Of a stretch of 26,127 nt of DNA, positions 17,207-25,718 are shown in pieces. Origin of the DNA: Burkholderia sp. (GTDB taxonomy: Bacteria > Pseudomonadota > Gammaproteobacteria > Burkholderiales > Burkholderiaceae); contig JAQGMD010000399.1 of assembly GCA_028292565.1 (NCBI GenBank), forward strand, positions 1-26,127, written 5' to 3'. The translations under genes and the position numbers were made by a program. The first letter of the stretch is position 1. The number at the start of each line of letters is the position of its first letter. Below the pieces are notes generated by a model. The model was not told where the DNA came from. It did not search any database and was given only the letters and a program-made list of their open reading frames with translations.

Positions 17207-17923
17207 ATGTTCCATCGCTTTTCCGTCCCCAACAGATTCCGTTTCAAATCAACGATCGCTGTAGCCGCCTTGCTGGCGGCCGGCGCGGCTTTCGCGGAGC
17301 CGATGTGCAGCCGCGACGTTCCGGTCAACAAGGAATGCGAGATCTCGCTCGATGCATTGCATCCGATGCAACTGGCGGTGGGCATGATCCAGGTGGAAGA
17401 GCGAGCCGCAAAGCTCAGGGGCGAGACCGACTTCTCCGAACAGACCAGCCGTGCGTTGCCGGTGGTGCAGGCGCCTGATGGAGGGTTCTACCTGACCGAC
17501 GGCCATCATCAGGCAAGCGTACTGCATCGAGCCGGAGCAAAGCAGGTAAAGGCGCGTGTGATCGGCCGCTTCAACAACCAGGCGACGTTCTGGGACGAGA
17601 TGCGCGCGCGTCGTTGGGTCTACCTGTTCGATCAGCACGGCCGACCGATCACACCGGCCGCCTTGCCTGAACGCATTGCCGACCTTGCCGACGATCCGTA
17701 CCGTTCCCTCGCAGGCTATGCGCAAAACGCCGGTTACTTCGGCAAGACCAATACCTATTTCATGGAATTCGAATGGGCGCGCTATTTCGGATCTCGGATG
17801 GGATGGCAGCCGATCGATCGCATGACGCTGCTGTCGGCATTGCAGTCCGCTGAAAAACTGGCCTGCAAGCCGGAGGCGAAAGACCTGCCCGGTTATCTCG
17901 GCCCCTGCGCAACTGGCCGTTAG
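17207..17923 (+). CDS. Secreted ParB-fold protein (ParBc_2-like)
   Basis: A protein of 238 residues with a signal peptide (FRFKSTIAVAALLAAGAAFA, cut before EPMCS), so it is periplasmic or secreted. The mature part contains DALHPMQLAVGMIQVEERAAKL and a ParB/sulfiredoxin-like motif, LTDGHHQASVL (96-106), as in the putative ParB-like nuclease family. Four Cys (34, 43, 220, 234) could form two disulfides, which fits an exported protein. The function is unknown. A role in chromosome partition is implausible outside the cytoplasm. ATG 17207 was taken, with an in-frame TTG three codons earlier. Its TAG stop overlaps the stop of the convergent oxidoreductase. Confidence 0.82.
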   Translation: MFHRFSVPNRFRFKSTIAVAALLAAGAAFAEPMCSRDVPVNKECEISLDALHPMQLAVGMIQVEERAAKLRGETDFSEQTSRALPVVQAPDGGFYLTDGHHQASVLHRAGAKQVKARVIGRFNNQATFWDEMRARRWVYLFDQHGRPITPAALPERIADLADDPYRSLAGYAQNAGYFGKTNTYFMEFEWARYFGSRMGWQPIDRMTLLSALQSAEKLACKPEAKDLPGYLGPCATGR

Positions 17924-18939
17924 AAGTCTTTCAGGACCACCTTCCCTATCGTGTGCCCTGCTTCCAGCATTGCATGCGCTTTGCGCAAGTTGGCAGCGTT
18001 GATAGGCGTAAGCACCTTATCCACCGTGGTGCGAATGATGCCGGCATCGACCAGCCTGGAAATTTCGCTGAGCAGGTAATGTTGCTCAATCATGTCGTCG
18101 GTCTTGAACATCGAACGGGTGAACATGAATTCCCACACGAATCCCGCGCTTTTCGACTTCAGCAACCCCACGTCAAACGCTTCCTTGTTCTCCACGATGC
18201 TACAGATCATGCCTTGTGGTGCGATCACCTCTGCCGCGGCGGCAAAGTGTCTGTCGGTGGCATTCAGGATAAACACATAGTCGACGTAGGTATGCCCGAG
18301 TGCTTTCAACTGCGCCGGCATATCGCCAAAGTGATTGATGACCTCGTGTGCGCCCAGTTCGCGCACCCATTGCTCCGATTCCGGTCGGGAAGCGGTGGCG
18401 ATCACATACAATCCCGCCACTTTGGATGCAAGCTGCACCGCAATCGAACCGACGCCACCCGCGCCGCCGATGATCAACACGGACTGACGGGGCATGGCAT
18501 GCGGCGGCGCCGGGACCGCAAGCCGGTCGAACAGCCCTTCCCATGCCGTAATCGCCGTCAGCGGCAATGCCGCGGCTTCTTCAAAAGACAGGGTGGACGG
18601 CATCGGCCCGACCAGGCGTTCATCGATCAGATGCCATTCGCTGTTGGTCCCGGGACGCGTGATGTCTCCTGCGTAGAACACCTTGTCCCCGGGTTGGAAC
18701 AATGTCACGTCCGGGCCGACCTCCTCTACCACGCCGGCGGCATCCCAGCCGAGGACGCGCGGCGTAGGCTCGACTGTGTCCTTCGGCGCGCGCACCTTGG
18801 TATCGACCGGATTTACCGCGATCGCCTTCACCCTGACCAGCAGATCCTGCCCGGCTGGTTGCGGTTTGGGCAAGTCGACATCCACCAGTGATTCGGGGTT
18901 ATCGATGGGAAGATAGCGGGTCAGTGCGACAGCTTTCAT
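17920..18939 (-). CDS. Zinc-type alcohol dehydrogenase-like MDR oxidoreductase
   Basis: A cytoplasmic NAD(P)H-dependent oxidoreductase of 339 residues in the medium-chain family (zinc-binding alcohol dehydrogenase/quinone oxidoreductase subgroup). The N-terminal catalytic part has VKAIAVNPVDTKVRAP and VLGWDAAGVVEEVGPDV. The Rossmann domain has VLIIGGAGGVGSIAVQLA near residues 154-171. The structural-zinc Cys cluster is absent, and NPVD in place of the usual catalytic Cys region suggests a zinc-free quinone- or enone-reductase type. The ATG at 18939 starts the family sequence; only a weak GGAC lies before it. The 284 bases upstream, shared with the divergent dadA-like gene, hold no gene or convincing promoter that I can see. 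Confidence 0.9.
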   Translation of the reverse strand: MKAVALTRYLPIDNPESLVDVDLPKPQPAGQDLLVRVKAIAVNPVDTKVRAPKDTVEPTPRVLGWDAAGVVEEVGPDVTLFQPGDKVFYAGDITRPGTNSEWHLIDERLVGPMPSTLSFEEAAALPLTAITAWEGLFDRLAVPAPPHAMPRQSVLIIGGAGGVGSIAVQLASKVAGLYVIATASRPESEQWVRELGAHEVINHFGDMPAQLKALGHTYVDYVFILNATDRHFAAAAEVIAPQGMICSIVENKEAFDVGLLKSKSAGFVWEFMFTRSMFKTDDMIEQHYLLSEISRLVDAGIIRTTVDKVLTPINAANLRKAHAMLEAGHTIGKVVLKDF

Positions 18940-19223
18940 ATGGTCCGTCCGGTTTATTAGGATGCGAAGTGAGCAATTTGATAAAGGTGCAGGAACTTGG
19001 TTCACTGCGGTGTCCCCTGCCACCGCACGGGTTTTTGCAGTCCGGTCAAAATAGTGCACCACGCGAACTCGAAAAGTATCCCATGGTCTATGATTCGGTG
19101 CAGAATGCCGCACCGCGGTTTAAAACGAAAAACATTTTCTCCCCTCCAAGCCTGATGGGATGCAAGCCTGTCTGATAAAACGAATGCGGTCTTCCGAATT
19201 GATAGTAACTACAGGTTAATCAA

Positions 19224-20477
19224 GTGACACACAAGCAGGTAGCAGTAATCGGTGGCGGTGTGGTCGGCGTGTGCACCGCTTATTTTCTTGCCGAGGCAGG
19301 ACACGACGTGGTAGTCATCGAGCGCCACCCCACTGTTGCGCAGGAGGCGAGCTACGCCAATGGCGGCATTATCGCGCCAGGCTACACCACTCCCTGGGCG
19401 GCGCCTGGCATGCCAAAAAAATTCCTGTCGTATCTGTTCCGCTCGGAATCGCCGGTCATGCTGAAACCGAAGATGGATCGCGCATTGTGGCGCTGGGTAC
19501 GCAGATGGGTAGCCGAGTGCGACCTCGAGCGTTACCGTATCAACAAGGCTCGCATGCAGCGCGTCGCTTTTTACAGCCGCGACATCATGGACTTGTTGCG
19601 CGAGCACTATCAACTCGATTACGAACAGACCAGCGGCGTTCTGCAACTTTTCCGCACCGGGGATGACATCAGGCTGGCGCAACCGGGATGCGACATGCTC
19701 GCCGAGAACGGCATCCCGCACGAGATCATGGATGCCGACGGTGCGCGCAAGATCGAACCTTCGTTGGGTTACCGCGCCGAGCTGGCGGGCGCACTGTACC
19801 TGCCTGATGATGAGTCCGGCAATTGCCCCCTCTTCGTCAAACGCATGCGGCAGGTCGCCCAGTCGATCGGGGTTCACTTCCACTTCAGCAGTACGGTCCG
19901 TTCAATCGCGTCGGAAGGCGGCCGTGTCGCCCTGCATATCGATGACCGGGAGTTCTCCGCCGATGCAGTGGTGCTCGCTGCCGGCGTCGACAGCGCCGAC
20001 CTGCTCAAGCCGCTGGGCATCCAGGTGCCGCTCTATCCGGTCAAGGGGTACTCCGCCACCGCAGCGATTCGCAATTTCGAAGATGCCCCGCGCGCATCGG
20101 TGATCGACGAACAATACAAGACATCGATCAGCCGCATGGGAAACCGCATCCGGATTGCCGGCATCGCCGAACTAGGCTCGAACACGGAAGAGATGAAGGA
20201 AGCCGCCATGCGCACGCTGATCAAGGTTGGCAGCGACTGGTTTCCGAATGCCGCCAACTACAACACCGCCAGCTTCTGGTGCGGCGCCCGGCCGACTTTG
20301 CCTGACGGCGCTCCACTGCTCGGTGCGACGCCAGTGCGCAATGTCTACGTCAACATCGGCCATGGCTCCTACGGCTGGGCAATGGCTGCCGGGTCAGGCA
20401 AGGTACTTGCTGATATTATCTCGGATCGCGTTCCGGACATCGACATGGATGGCCTGACGCTGTCACGATATGGATGA
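19224..20477 (+). CDS. D-amino-acid dehydrogenase-like FAD oxidoreductase
   Basis: A DAO-superfamily flavoprotein of 417 residues, the length of DadA. It has the FAD dinucleotide fold [20 protein letters not shown] (6-25) with E33, the DadA-typical [20 protein letters not shown] (43-62), and a C-terminal [16 protein letters not shown]...[14 protein letters not shown] flavin-closing region. DadA enzymes oxidise D-amino acids to keto acids and pass electrons to the respiratory chain at the inner membrane. The start is a GTG with only a weak AGG upstream, and no ATG is better placed. The next gene begins inside the stop (ATGA). No alanine racemase (dadX) is adjacent, so D-alanine specificity is unproven. 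Confidence 0.88.
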   Translation: MTHKQVAVIGGGVVGVCTAYFLAEAGHDVVVIERHPTVAQEASYANGGIIAPGYTTPWAAPGMPKKFLSYLFRSESPVMLKPKMDRALWRWVRRWVAECDLERYRINKARMQRVAFYSRDIMDLLREHYQLDYEQTSGVLQLFRTGDDIRLAQPGCDMLAENGIPHEIMDADGARKIEPSLGYRAELAGALYLPDDESGNCPLFVKRMRQVAQSIGVHFHFSSTVRSIASEGGRVALHIDDREFSADAVVLAAGVDSADLLKPLGIQVPLYPVKGYSATAAIRNFEDAPRASVIDEQYKTSISRMGNRIRIAGIAELGSNTEEMKEAAMRTLIKVGSDWFPNAANYNTASFWCGARPTLPDGAPLLGATPVRNVYVNIGHGSYGWAMAAGSGKVLADIISDRVPDIDMDGLTLSRYG

Positions 20478-21592
20478 ATATAGAAATGGATAGAGTCGAT
20501 TGCGTTGTGATCGGAGCCGGCGTGGTCGGCCTGGCTGTAGCCCGGGCGCTGGCGCTCGCCGGACGTGAAGTTTTCGTGGTGGAATCGCATCCGGCTATCG
20601 GCATGGAAACCAGTTCGCGCAACAGCGAAGTAATCCATGCCGGACTCTACTATGCGACCGGCAGCCTGAAAGCGAAATTATGCGTGGGCGGCCGCGATGC
20701 ATTGTATGCGTACTGCGAAGAGCGCTCTGTCCCGCATAAACGCTGCGGCAAACTGATCGTCGCCACGAGCGATGCGCAACTCGGGAAACTTGAATCAATC
20801 CACGCGCAGGCGCATGCGAACGGCTGCACCGAAGTGGTTGCGCTCACCGCAGAACAAGTGCACACGCTTGAACCCGCACTACACTGCGTGGCCGCACTCT
20901 CCTCCCCCAACACCGGCATCATCGACAGCCACGCGTACATGCTGGCGCTGCAAGGCGATGCGGAGAATGCCGGCGCGGTATTCGCGTTCGACACCCGCGT
21001 CGTCGACGGCAGTACCAATGTCGAAGGCATCGTGTTGCGGGTGCGCTCAGGCGACGGCACGGAACTTGAACTCGAGGCCAACACGGTCGTCAATTGCGCC
21101 GGCTTGTGGGCGCCGCATATCGCCGGGCAGATCGCGGGTCTCGACGATGGCACCGTTCCGACGCCGTACTTCGCCAAGGGAAACTACTATTCGCTGGCCG
21201 GTAAAGCACCGTTCTCGCGACTGGTCTATCCGGTGCCCGAACCCGGCGGCCTGGGTGTTCATCTGACATTGGATCTCGGCGGGCAGGCACGTTTCGGACC
21301 GGATGTGGAGTGGCTGGACGGTGATGACTTCGACTACTCAGTCGATCCTAAGCGGGCCGACAAGTTTTATCGTGAAATTCGTACTTACTGGCCGGACCTT
21401 CCTGATGCAGTGTTGCAGCCTGCGTACTCCGGCGTCCGGCCGAAGGTCAGCGGTCCGGACAAATCGGCTGCGGATTTCCTGTTCGCGTCGCATGGCAATC
21501 GCCACTATGTCGGACTGTATGGAATCGAATCGCCCGGCCTGACCGCCTCCCTCGCCATTGCGGATCATGTGCTAAGCCTCGTACAGAGGTGA
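20474..21592 (+). CDS. L-2-hydroxyglutarate oxidase-like FAD oxidoreductase
   Basis: A DAO-superfamily flavoprotein of 372 residues. It shows [21 protein letters not shown] (10-30), E37, and the LhgO-type segment [21 protein letters not shown] (47-67). Later it has [31 protein letters not shown] and [17 protein letters not shown]. Family members oxidise L-2-hydroxyglutarate or related 2-hydroxy acids to 2-oxo acids. The ATG overlaps the dadA-like stop, so the two flavoenzymes are translationally coupled and may feed electrons from related hydroxy or amino acids. A second in-frame ATG four codons on could also start. The substrate is not fixed by sequence. Confidence 0.87.
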   Translation: MNIEMDRVDCVVIGAGVVGLAVARALALAGREVFVVESHPAIGMETSSRNSEVIHAGLYYATGSLKAKLCVGGRDALYAYCEERSVPHKRCGKLIVATSDAQLGKLESIHAQAHANGCTEVVALTAEQVHTLEPALHCVAALSSPNTGIIDSHAYMLALQGDAENAGAVFAFDTRVVDGSTNVEGIVLRVRSGDGTELELEANTVVNCAGLWAPHIAGQIAGLDDGTVPTPYFAKGNYYSLAGKAPFSRLVYPVPEPGGLGVHLTLDLGGQARFGPDVEWLDGDDFDYSVDPKRADKFYREIRTYWPDLPDAVLQPAYSGVRPKVSGPDKSAADFLFASHGNRHYVGLYGIESPGLTASLAIADHVLSLVQR

Positions 21593-21676
21593 ATGGGAGC
21601 GCTCGCTGCTCGCGGATGGAAGATGGCATAGAATCTGATCATCCGCCCCTTTACGCAGCGATCACCGAGACGCCCA

Positions 21677-23209
21677 ATGGCTGTCCACACAGCACTCTAT
21701 CCCACAGCTGACATCCGCAGCATTGAACAGGCTGCCCTCGCTGCCCTGCCATCCGGCACGTTGATGCAACGCGCGGGACGATCCGCTGCGGAACTGGCCC
21801 TCACATTGGCAGGCGCCCCGCACAGCCTGGCGAAAGTGCTGGTGTTCGCCGGTCCCGGAAACAATGGGGGCGACGCACTGGAGACAGCAGGCCTGCTGGC
21901 GCACGCCGGATTACGCGTGTCCGTTCTGCTGTATGGCGACCCTGCCAAGTACCCGGCTGATGCGCAGCAAGCGTTAAAACGCGCGCTCAACAGTGCGGCG
22001 GATTTTCCCGATACTACCCGCTTGTCCGAGCTGGCCTTACGCAGCTGGTCAATCGTGGTCGACGGTCTATTCGGTATCGGCCTTACTCGACCGATCACTG
22101 GTGCATTGCGCACCGCTGTTGAAACCATCAACGCATTCAGCTGTACGGTGTTGGCGCTGGACGTTCCAAGCGGCCTTGATGCCGATACCGGCAACATCGT
22201 CGGTACAGACTGCATCGCGGTGCAAGCGACGCACACCATCACCTTCATCGGCGACAAGCCTGGCCTGCATACGGCTCATGGGCGCGACTACGCGGGCGCA
22301 GTTGAGGTCAACACTCTCGGGATTGAAGACAGATACTTCCCGCCTGCGCATGCCTTCCTCAATGATGTCGACTTGTTCGCGGGAGCACTGTCGCATCGCG
22401 AGCGTAATTCGCATAAAGGCAGCTTTGGCGACGTCGCCGTCATAGGCGGCGCGCCCGGGATGGCAGGCGCAGCGATCCTTGCCGCGCGCGCTGCCGCAAA
22501 ATGCGGCGCCGGCCGGGTTTTCGCAGGTTTCCTCGACAATCCGCCGGCCTACGATAGCGCGCAGCCCAATCTGATGTGTCGGCTCGCAAGCGATCTTGAT
22601 GTGTCATCCAGTACGTTGGTCGTCGGCCCCGGACTCGGGACGTCGCCAGCGGCGCGCGATGCGCTGGTTCGAGCGCTGGGCGCGCCCGGGCCGCTGGTGC
22701 TCGATGCGGACGCGCTGAACCTGATTGCGGCGGAACAGGATTTGCAGCAGATGGTCACAACCCGCAGAGGTATTTCGATCTTGACGCCCCATCCGCTCGA
22801 AGCAGCGCGTCTGCTTTCAACAACCGGCGCGACCATACAGGCCGATCGTCTCGCAGCAGCGCGCAAACTGGCCGAACGATTCGACGCAACCATCATCCTC
22901 AAAGGCTCGGGCACCGTGATCGCGCGGCCGGACAAGCTTGTCGCAATCAATACCACCGGCAACCCCGGACTGGCGACCGCCGGCACCGGCGATGTCCTGG
23001 CAGGCATTTGTGGAGCGCTATTGGCGCAACGCTGGCCGCTATGGGAAACGGCACTGGCAGCGACCTGGCTGCATGGTCATGCAGCGGATATGCTGGTCGA
23101 ACAGGGCGTCGGCCCGATCGGCCTGACTGCCGGAGAATTAATCCCCTGCGTGCGCGCCGCACTCAATCAACTTACGGACAAACATGCACTACACCGCACA
23201 CCGCGCTAA
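21677..23209 (+). CDS. nnr: Bifunctional NAD(P)H-hydrate epimerase / ADP-dependent dehydratase
   Basis: A metabolite-repair enzyme of 510 residues. The N-terminal YjeF domain (about 1-215) epimerises S/R-NAD(P)HX: FAGPGNNGGDALETAGLLA (57-75), VDGLFGIGLTRPITG and ALDVPSGLDADTGN. The C-terminal ribokinase-like domain (about 235-500) dehydrates it: HKGSFGDVAVIGGAPGMAGA, VGPGLG, LDADALNLIA, ILTPHPLEAARLL and NPGLATAGTGDVLAG with the catalytic Asp in GTGDVL. GGDAL replaces the commoner GGDGL. Only a weak ribosome site precedes the ATG. The 84-bp gap from the preceding gene contains TAGAAT at 21629-21634 without a good -35. The downstream transporter start overlaps its 3' end by 26 bp. Confidence 0.94.
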   Translation: MAVHTALYPTADIRSIEQAALAALPSGTLMQRAGRSAAELALTLAGAPHSLAKVLVFAGPGNNGGDALETAGLLAHAGLRVSVLLYGDPAKYPADAQQALKRALNSAADFPDTTRLSELALRSWSIVVDGLFGIGLTRPITGALRTAVETINAFSCTVLALDVPSGLDADTGNIVGTDCIAVQATHTITFIGDKPGLHTAHGRDYAGAVEVNTLGIEDRYFPPAHAFLNDVDLFAGALSHRERNSHKGSFGDVAVIGGAPGMAGAAILAARAAAKCGAGRVFAGFLDNPPAYDSAQPNLMCRLASDLDVSSSTLVVGPGLGTSPAARDALVRALGAPGPLVLDADALNLIAAEQDLQQMVTTRRGISILTPHPLEAARLLSTTGATIQADRLAAARKLAERFDATIILKGSGTVIARPDKLVAINTTGNPGLATAGTGDVLAGICGALLAQRWPLWETALAATWLHGHAADMLVEQGVGPIGLTAGELIPCVRAALNQLTDKHALHRTPR

Positions 23210-24176
23210 GCTCTGGATGGGCATCTCCTGCCTGGTATTGGGACAATGGACGTTGTCCCTGCTCGACACCGCAGGCAAGCTGCTGACATTGGCCGGATAT
23301 CATGTGGTGATGATTGCGTGGATGCGCTACACCATCAATACGGTGTTCATGGCGGTGACGCTGGCGCCACTCTACAAGCGCCGCACCGGCAAAAGCATAC
23401 TCCACTCAAAGCGTCCGAAGCTGCAGATATTGCGCGCGGCGCTGTTGCTGGTATCGACTTTGGTGTTCTTCTCTGTGCTGAAGATCGTCCCGCTGTCCGA
23501 AGGTACCGCGATGAACTTCTGCGCTCCGTTGCTGGTGCTCGCGCTCTCGCCCTGGCTGCTTGGCGAAAAAAGTTATCCGTCGCGCTGGATTGCGGTTGCG
23601 GTCGGATTCATCGGCATGCTGATCGTGATGCGTCCGGGCGGCGCCATTGTGCCGGCGGGTGTCACTCTAGGCATCACATCGGCGGCCATTTTTGCGCTGG
23701 TTTCAGTCCTGACCCGCAAGACGAACCAGATCGACGATCCGAGGGTCACGCTGTTTTACGGCGGCCTCGTCGGGATGATCGCCAGCAGCCTGATCGTCCC
23801 TTTCTTCTGGTCTTCGCACGTGCCTACTACGACCGAGTGGATGATCCTCGCCTCCACCGGCATCACCAGCACCGTCGGCCACCTGTTCGTCAACACCGCC
23901 TATAAAAATGCAGAGGCTTCGCTGCTGAGCCCATTCTTCTACCTGCAAATCATTTCCGCTACAGTCATGGGCTGGTTGGTCTTCCATCAGCTCCCCGACG
24001 CGCTTACGGCACTCGGCATCGGTGTCATCTGCGCCAGCGGCATGGGAATCGCATACATCGAACACCGGCGTTCGCATCCGATCGCAGCGACACTGGATAC
24101 GGAGATGACGGTCGCTGTCCTAGACCAGGCGACCGGCGGCGATCGTGATCGTTCTCTCGCATCGAGCCGCGATTGA
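23184..24176 (+). CDS. DMT superfamily (EamA) transporter
   Basis: An inner-membrane protein of 330 residues with about ten hydrophobic segments in two repeated EamA halves. Examples are LRAALLLVSTLVFFSVLKIVPLSEGTAMNFCAPLLVLALSP in the first half and TSTVGHLFVNTAYKNAEASLLSPFFYLQIISATVMGWLVF in the second. Members export or exchange small metabolites, and this one's substrate is unknown. Two starts are possible: ATG 23184, inside nnr and translationally coupled, or ATG 23217 just after the nnr stop. Neither has a strong ribosome site. The hydrophilic tail ([17 protein letters not shown]) is encoded antisense to the end of the ABC ATPase gene, a 57-bp convergent overlap. Confidence 0.88.
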   Translation: MHYTAHRAKLWMGISCLVLGQWTLSLLDTAGKLLTLAGYHVVMIAWMRYTINTVFMAVTLAPLYKRRTGKSILHSKRPKLQILRAALLLVSTLVFFSVLKIVPLSEGTAMNFCAPLLVLALSPWLLGEKSYPSRWIAVAVGFIGMLIVMRPGGAIVPAGVTLGITSAAIFALVSVLTRKTNQIDDPRVTLFYGGLVGMIASSLIVPFFWSSHVPTTTEWMILASTGITSTVGHLFVNTAYKNAEASLLSPFFYLQIISATVMGWLVFHQLPDALTALGIGVICASGMGIAYIEHRRSHPIAATLDTEMTVAVLDQATGGDRDRSLASSRD

Positions 24177-24803
24177 AGGATCATGCGTGACCAGCACGAG
24201 GGTGGAGCCGCGTTCCCTGTTCAACTCGAACATCAACTGAATCACCGATTCGCCGGTTGCCGCATCGAGGCTTCCGGTCGGTTCGTCGGCGAACAATAGC
24301 GGCGGCTTCGTAACGAATGCGCGGGCCAGCGCGACCCGCTGCTGCTCACCGCCGGAGAGATATTTTGGATAATGCCTGAGCCGGCTCGACAGGCCGACCC
24401 GGCCCAGCATCGCTTCGGCCTTTTCCTTTGCGTGAGCTTCGCGGCGCAGCTCCAGTGGCAGCATCACGTTCTCGACCGCATTCAGGTGCGCGAGCAACTG
24501 GAACGACTGGAATACAAAACCAAGTTTGGCCTGGCGCAACCCCGCGCGACCGTCTTCGTCCATCGCAAAAATATCGGTACCGTCGAGCTTGACCGTACCT
24601 GCGGATGGCGTATCGAGTCCGGCCAGGAGTCCAAGCAGCGTCGATTTGCCGGATCCGGAAGCGCCGACGATCGCCAGCGTCTCTCCCGGGCGCACTGTAA
24701 AATCGATGTCTTGCAAGATTGTCAGGTCGCCGGTCGCGTCAGCGACGCGCTTGCTCAATTCGACAACTTCAATGGCCGCTGAAACTACAGAAGGATCTCG
24801 CAT
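24120..24803 (-). CDS. ybbA: YbbA-like ABC transporter ATPase (LolD/MacB type)
   Basis: A cytoplasmic ATPase of 227 residues. It has Walker [10 protein letters not shown] (47-55), Q-loop Gln99, signature LSGGEQQR (149-156), Walker B LLFADE (169-174) and switch His207. The size and motifs fit the LolD/MacB/FtsE group, and the position divergent from a TesA-type esterase matches E. coli ybbA-tesA. No FtsX/MacB-type permease (ybbP) follows. The next gene is a convergent DMT transporter, so the ATPase appears orphaned here. ATG 24803 was chosen over the in-frame GTG at 24851, which would run deeper into the esterase gene. No strong ribosome site is visible. Confidence 0.9.
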   Translation of the reverse strand: MRDPSVVSAAIEVVELSKRVADATGDLTILQDIDFTVRPGETLAIVGASGSGKSTLLGLLAGLDTPSAGTVKLDGTDIFAMDEDGRAGLRQAKLGFVFQSFQLLAHLNAVENVMLPLELRREAHAKEKAEAMLGRVGLSSRLRHYPKYLSGGEQQRVALARAFVTKPPLLFADEPTGSLDAATGESVIQLMFELNRERGSTLVLVTHDPSIAARCERTITIAAGRLV

Positions 24804-25452
24804 GCAGGATGATCGTAAAAATTTGGGAAGATGGATGGGGGTGATGCGCACCGTGATGGCGCTTGGGTTCGCGCTGGTCGCAACGACCGCCTATTCTGCA
24901 TCAAAAACCATCCTTGTGCTGGGCGACAGCCTCTCGGCCGAGTACGGACTCCCGCGCGGCAGCGGCTGGGTAACGCTGATGGAAAACCGGCTGAAATCCG
25001 AAAAGATCGATGCCTCGACTGTGAATGCCAGCATCAGCGGCGAGACCACCAGCGGCGGCAGGGCTCGACTGCCCGGGTTGCTTGAAAAACATCGTCCTTC
25101 GATTGTGGTCATTGAACTCGGTGGCAACGATGGCTTGCGTGGATTGCCGGTCGGCGCCACCGAGTCGAATCTGAACGCAATGGTCACCGCTGCGCAAAAA
25201 GCAAAAGCGCGGGTCCTGCTGGTGGGAATGCAGATTCCGCCGAATTACGGACGCGCATACACACAGCAATTTGCGGGAATGTATTCGAAAATTGCGCAGG
25301 ACAAGAAAACAGTGCTCGTGCCTTTTCTGCTCGAGGGCGTTGCCAACCAGGAAAAATTGTTTCAGGCTGATCGCATTCATCCGGCAGTCGATGCACAACC
25401 GGTCATGCTGAACAACGTCTGGCCGCATTTGAAGCCGCTCCTTCTGCAGTAG
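24802..25452 (+). CDS. tesA: TesA-like SGNH arylesterase / lysophospholipase L1
   Basis: A periplasmic SGNH hydrolase of 216 residues from this start. A signal peptide (RTVMALGFALVATTAYSA) precedes SKTILVLGDSLSAEYGLP, which holds the catalytic Ser of block I. GGNDGLRGLP gives the block III Asn and DRIHPAVDAQP the Asp-His pair. TesA enzymes hydrolyse thioesters, aryl esters and lysophospholipids. ATG 24802 has AAGGA 6 bases upstream and shares bases with the divergent ATPase start codon. ATG 24835 (GGGAAG upstream) or 24844 would give a shorter, more standard signal peptide, so the first 11-14 residues are uncertain. The rest of the call is firm. Confidence 0.9.
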   Translation: MQDDRKNLGRWMGVMRTVMALGFALVATTAYSASKTILVLGDSLSAEYGLPRGSGWVTLMENRLKSEKIDASTVNASISGETTSGGRARLPGLLEKHRPSIVVIELGGNDGLRGLPVGATESNLNAMVTAAQKAKARVLLVGMQIPPNYGRAYTQQFAGMYSKIAQDKKTVLVPFLLEGVANQEKLFQADRIHPAVDAQPVMLNNVWPHLKPLLLQ

Positions 25453-25517
25453 CATTGCGCGGGCTCGGTTCAAATAGGACGTAGGGCGCATCGTGAGGTG
25501 CCCCATCTCGCTATGGA

Positions 25518-25572
25518 CTGTAGGTTGCGCCATGCGCACCGGAAGTGCTGGTGCGCATGGCGCAACCTACAG
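25518..25572. repeat. Perfect 23-bp inverted repeat, 9-base loop
   Basis: The arms at 25518-25540 and 25550-25572 are exact complements, opening CTGTAGGTTGCGCCATG and closing CATGGCGCAACCTACAG around loop GGAAGTGCT. GTAGGTTG...CAACCTAC ends are common in dispersed palindromes of betaproteobacterial intergenic regions, as I recall, so a REP-like element is the likeliest reading. It has no adjoining T-run and a separate terminator lies about 95 bases further on. Confidence 0.85.
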
Positions 25573-25665
25573 CGATTCCGATGCCTACACGTGTTAGCCA
25601 TGTGCCCTGGCTACACAAATTCCGTCCCCCTATCCGATGTAGGGTGTGACAGATTGCTAGCACCA

Positions 25666-25704
25666 AAGAAAAAAGCCGCTCCTTGTGGAAGCGGCTTTTT
25701 TCTT
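25666..25704. terminator. Bidirectional intrinsic terminator
   Basis: AAGAAAAAAGCCGCT (25666-25680) and AGCGGCTTTTTTCTT (25690-25704) pair over 15 bp around a 9-base loop. The A and T runs at the ends give a U-tract on both strands. It begins 15 bases after the ppiD-like stop on the minus strand, and it would also stop tesA transcription on the plus strand. Confidence 0.88.
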
Positions 25705-25718
25705 GCAGCGTTCGCTTT

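Larger units (their letters stand above)
25453..25718. other. Gene-free stretch between tesA and ppiD-like gene
   Basis: These 266 bases hold no credible gene. They carry a perfect 23-bp inverted repeat, a weaker 9-bp stem with one bulge (25591-25600 with 25608-25615, TAGCCA/TGGCTA core) and a bidirectional terminator. I see nothing else in it. Confidence 0.7.

Noticed and set aside
17207..17923. Chromosome-partition ParB
   Set aside because: There is a signal peptide, no helix-turn-helix region and no parA or parS nearby.
21593..21676. A promoter for nnr based on TAGAAT at 21629
   Set aside because: No acceptable -35 lies at 16-18 bases, so it is mentioned only as a weak hint in the gene entry.
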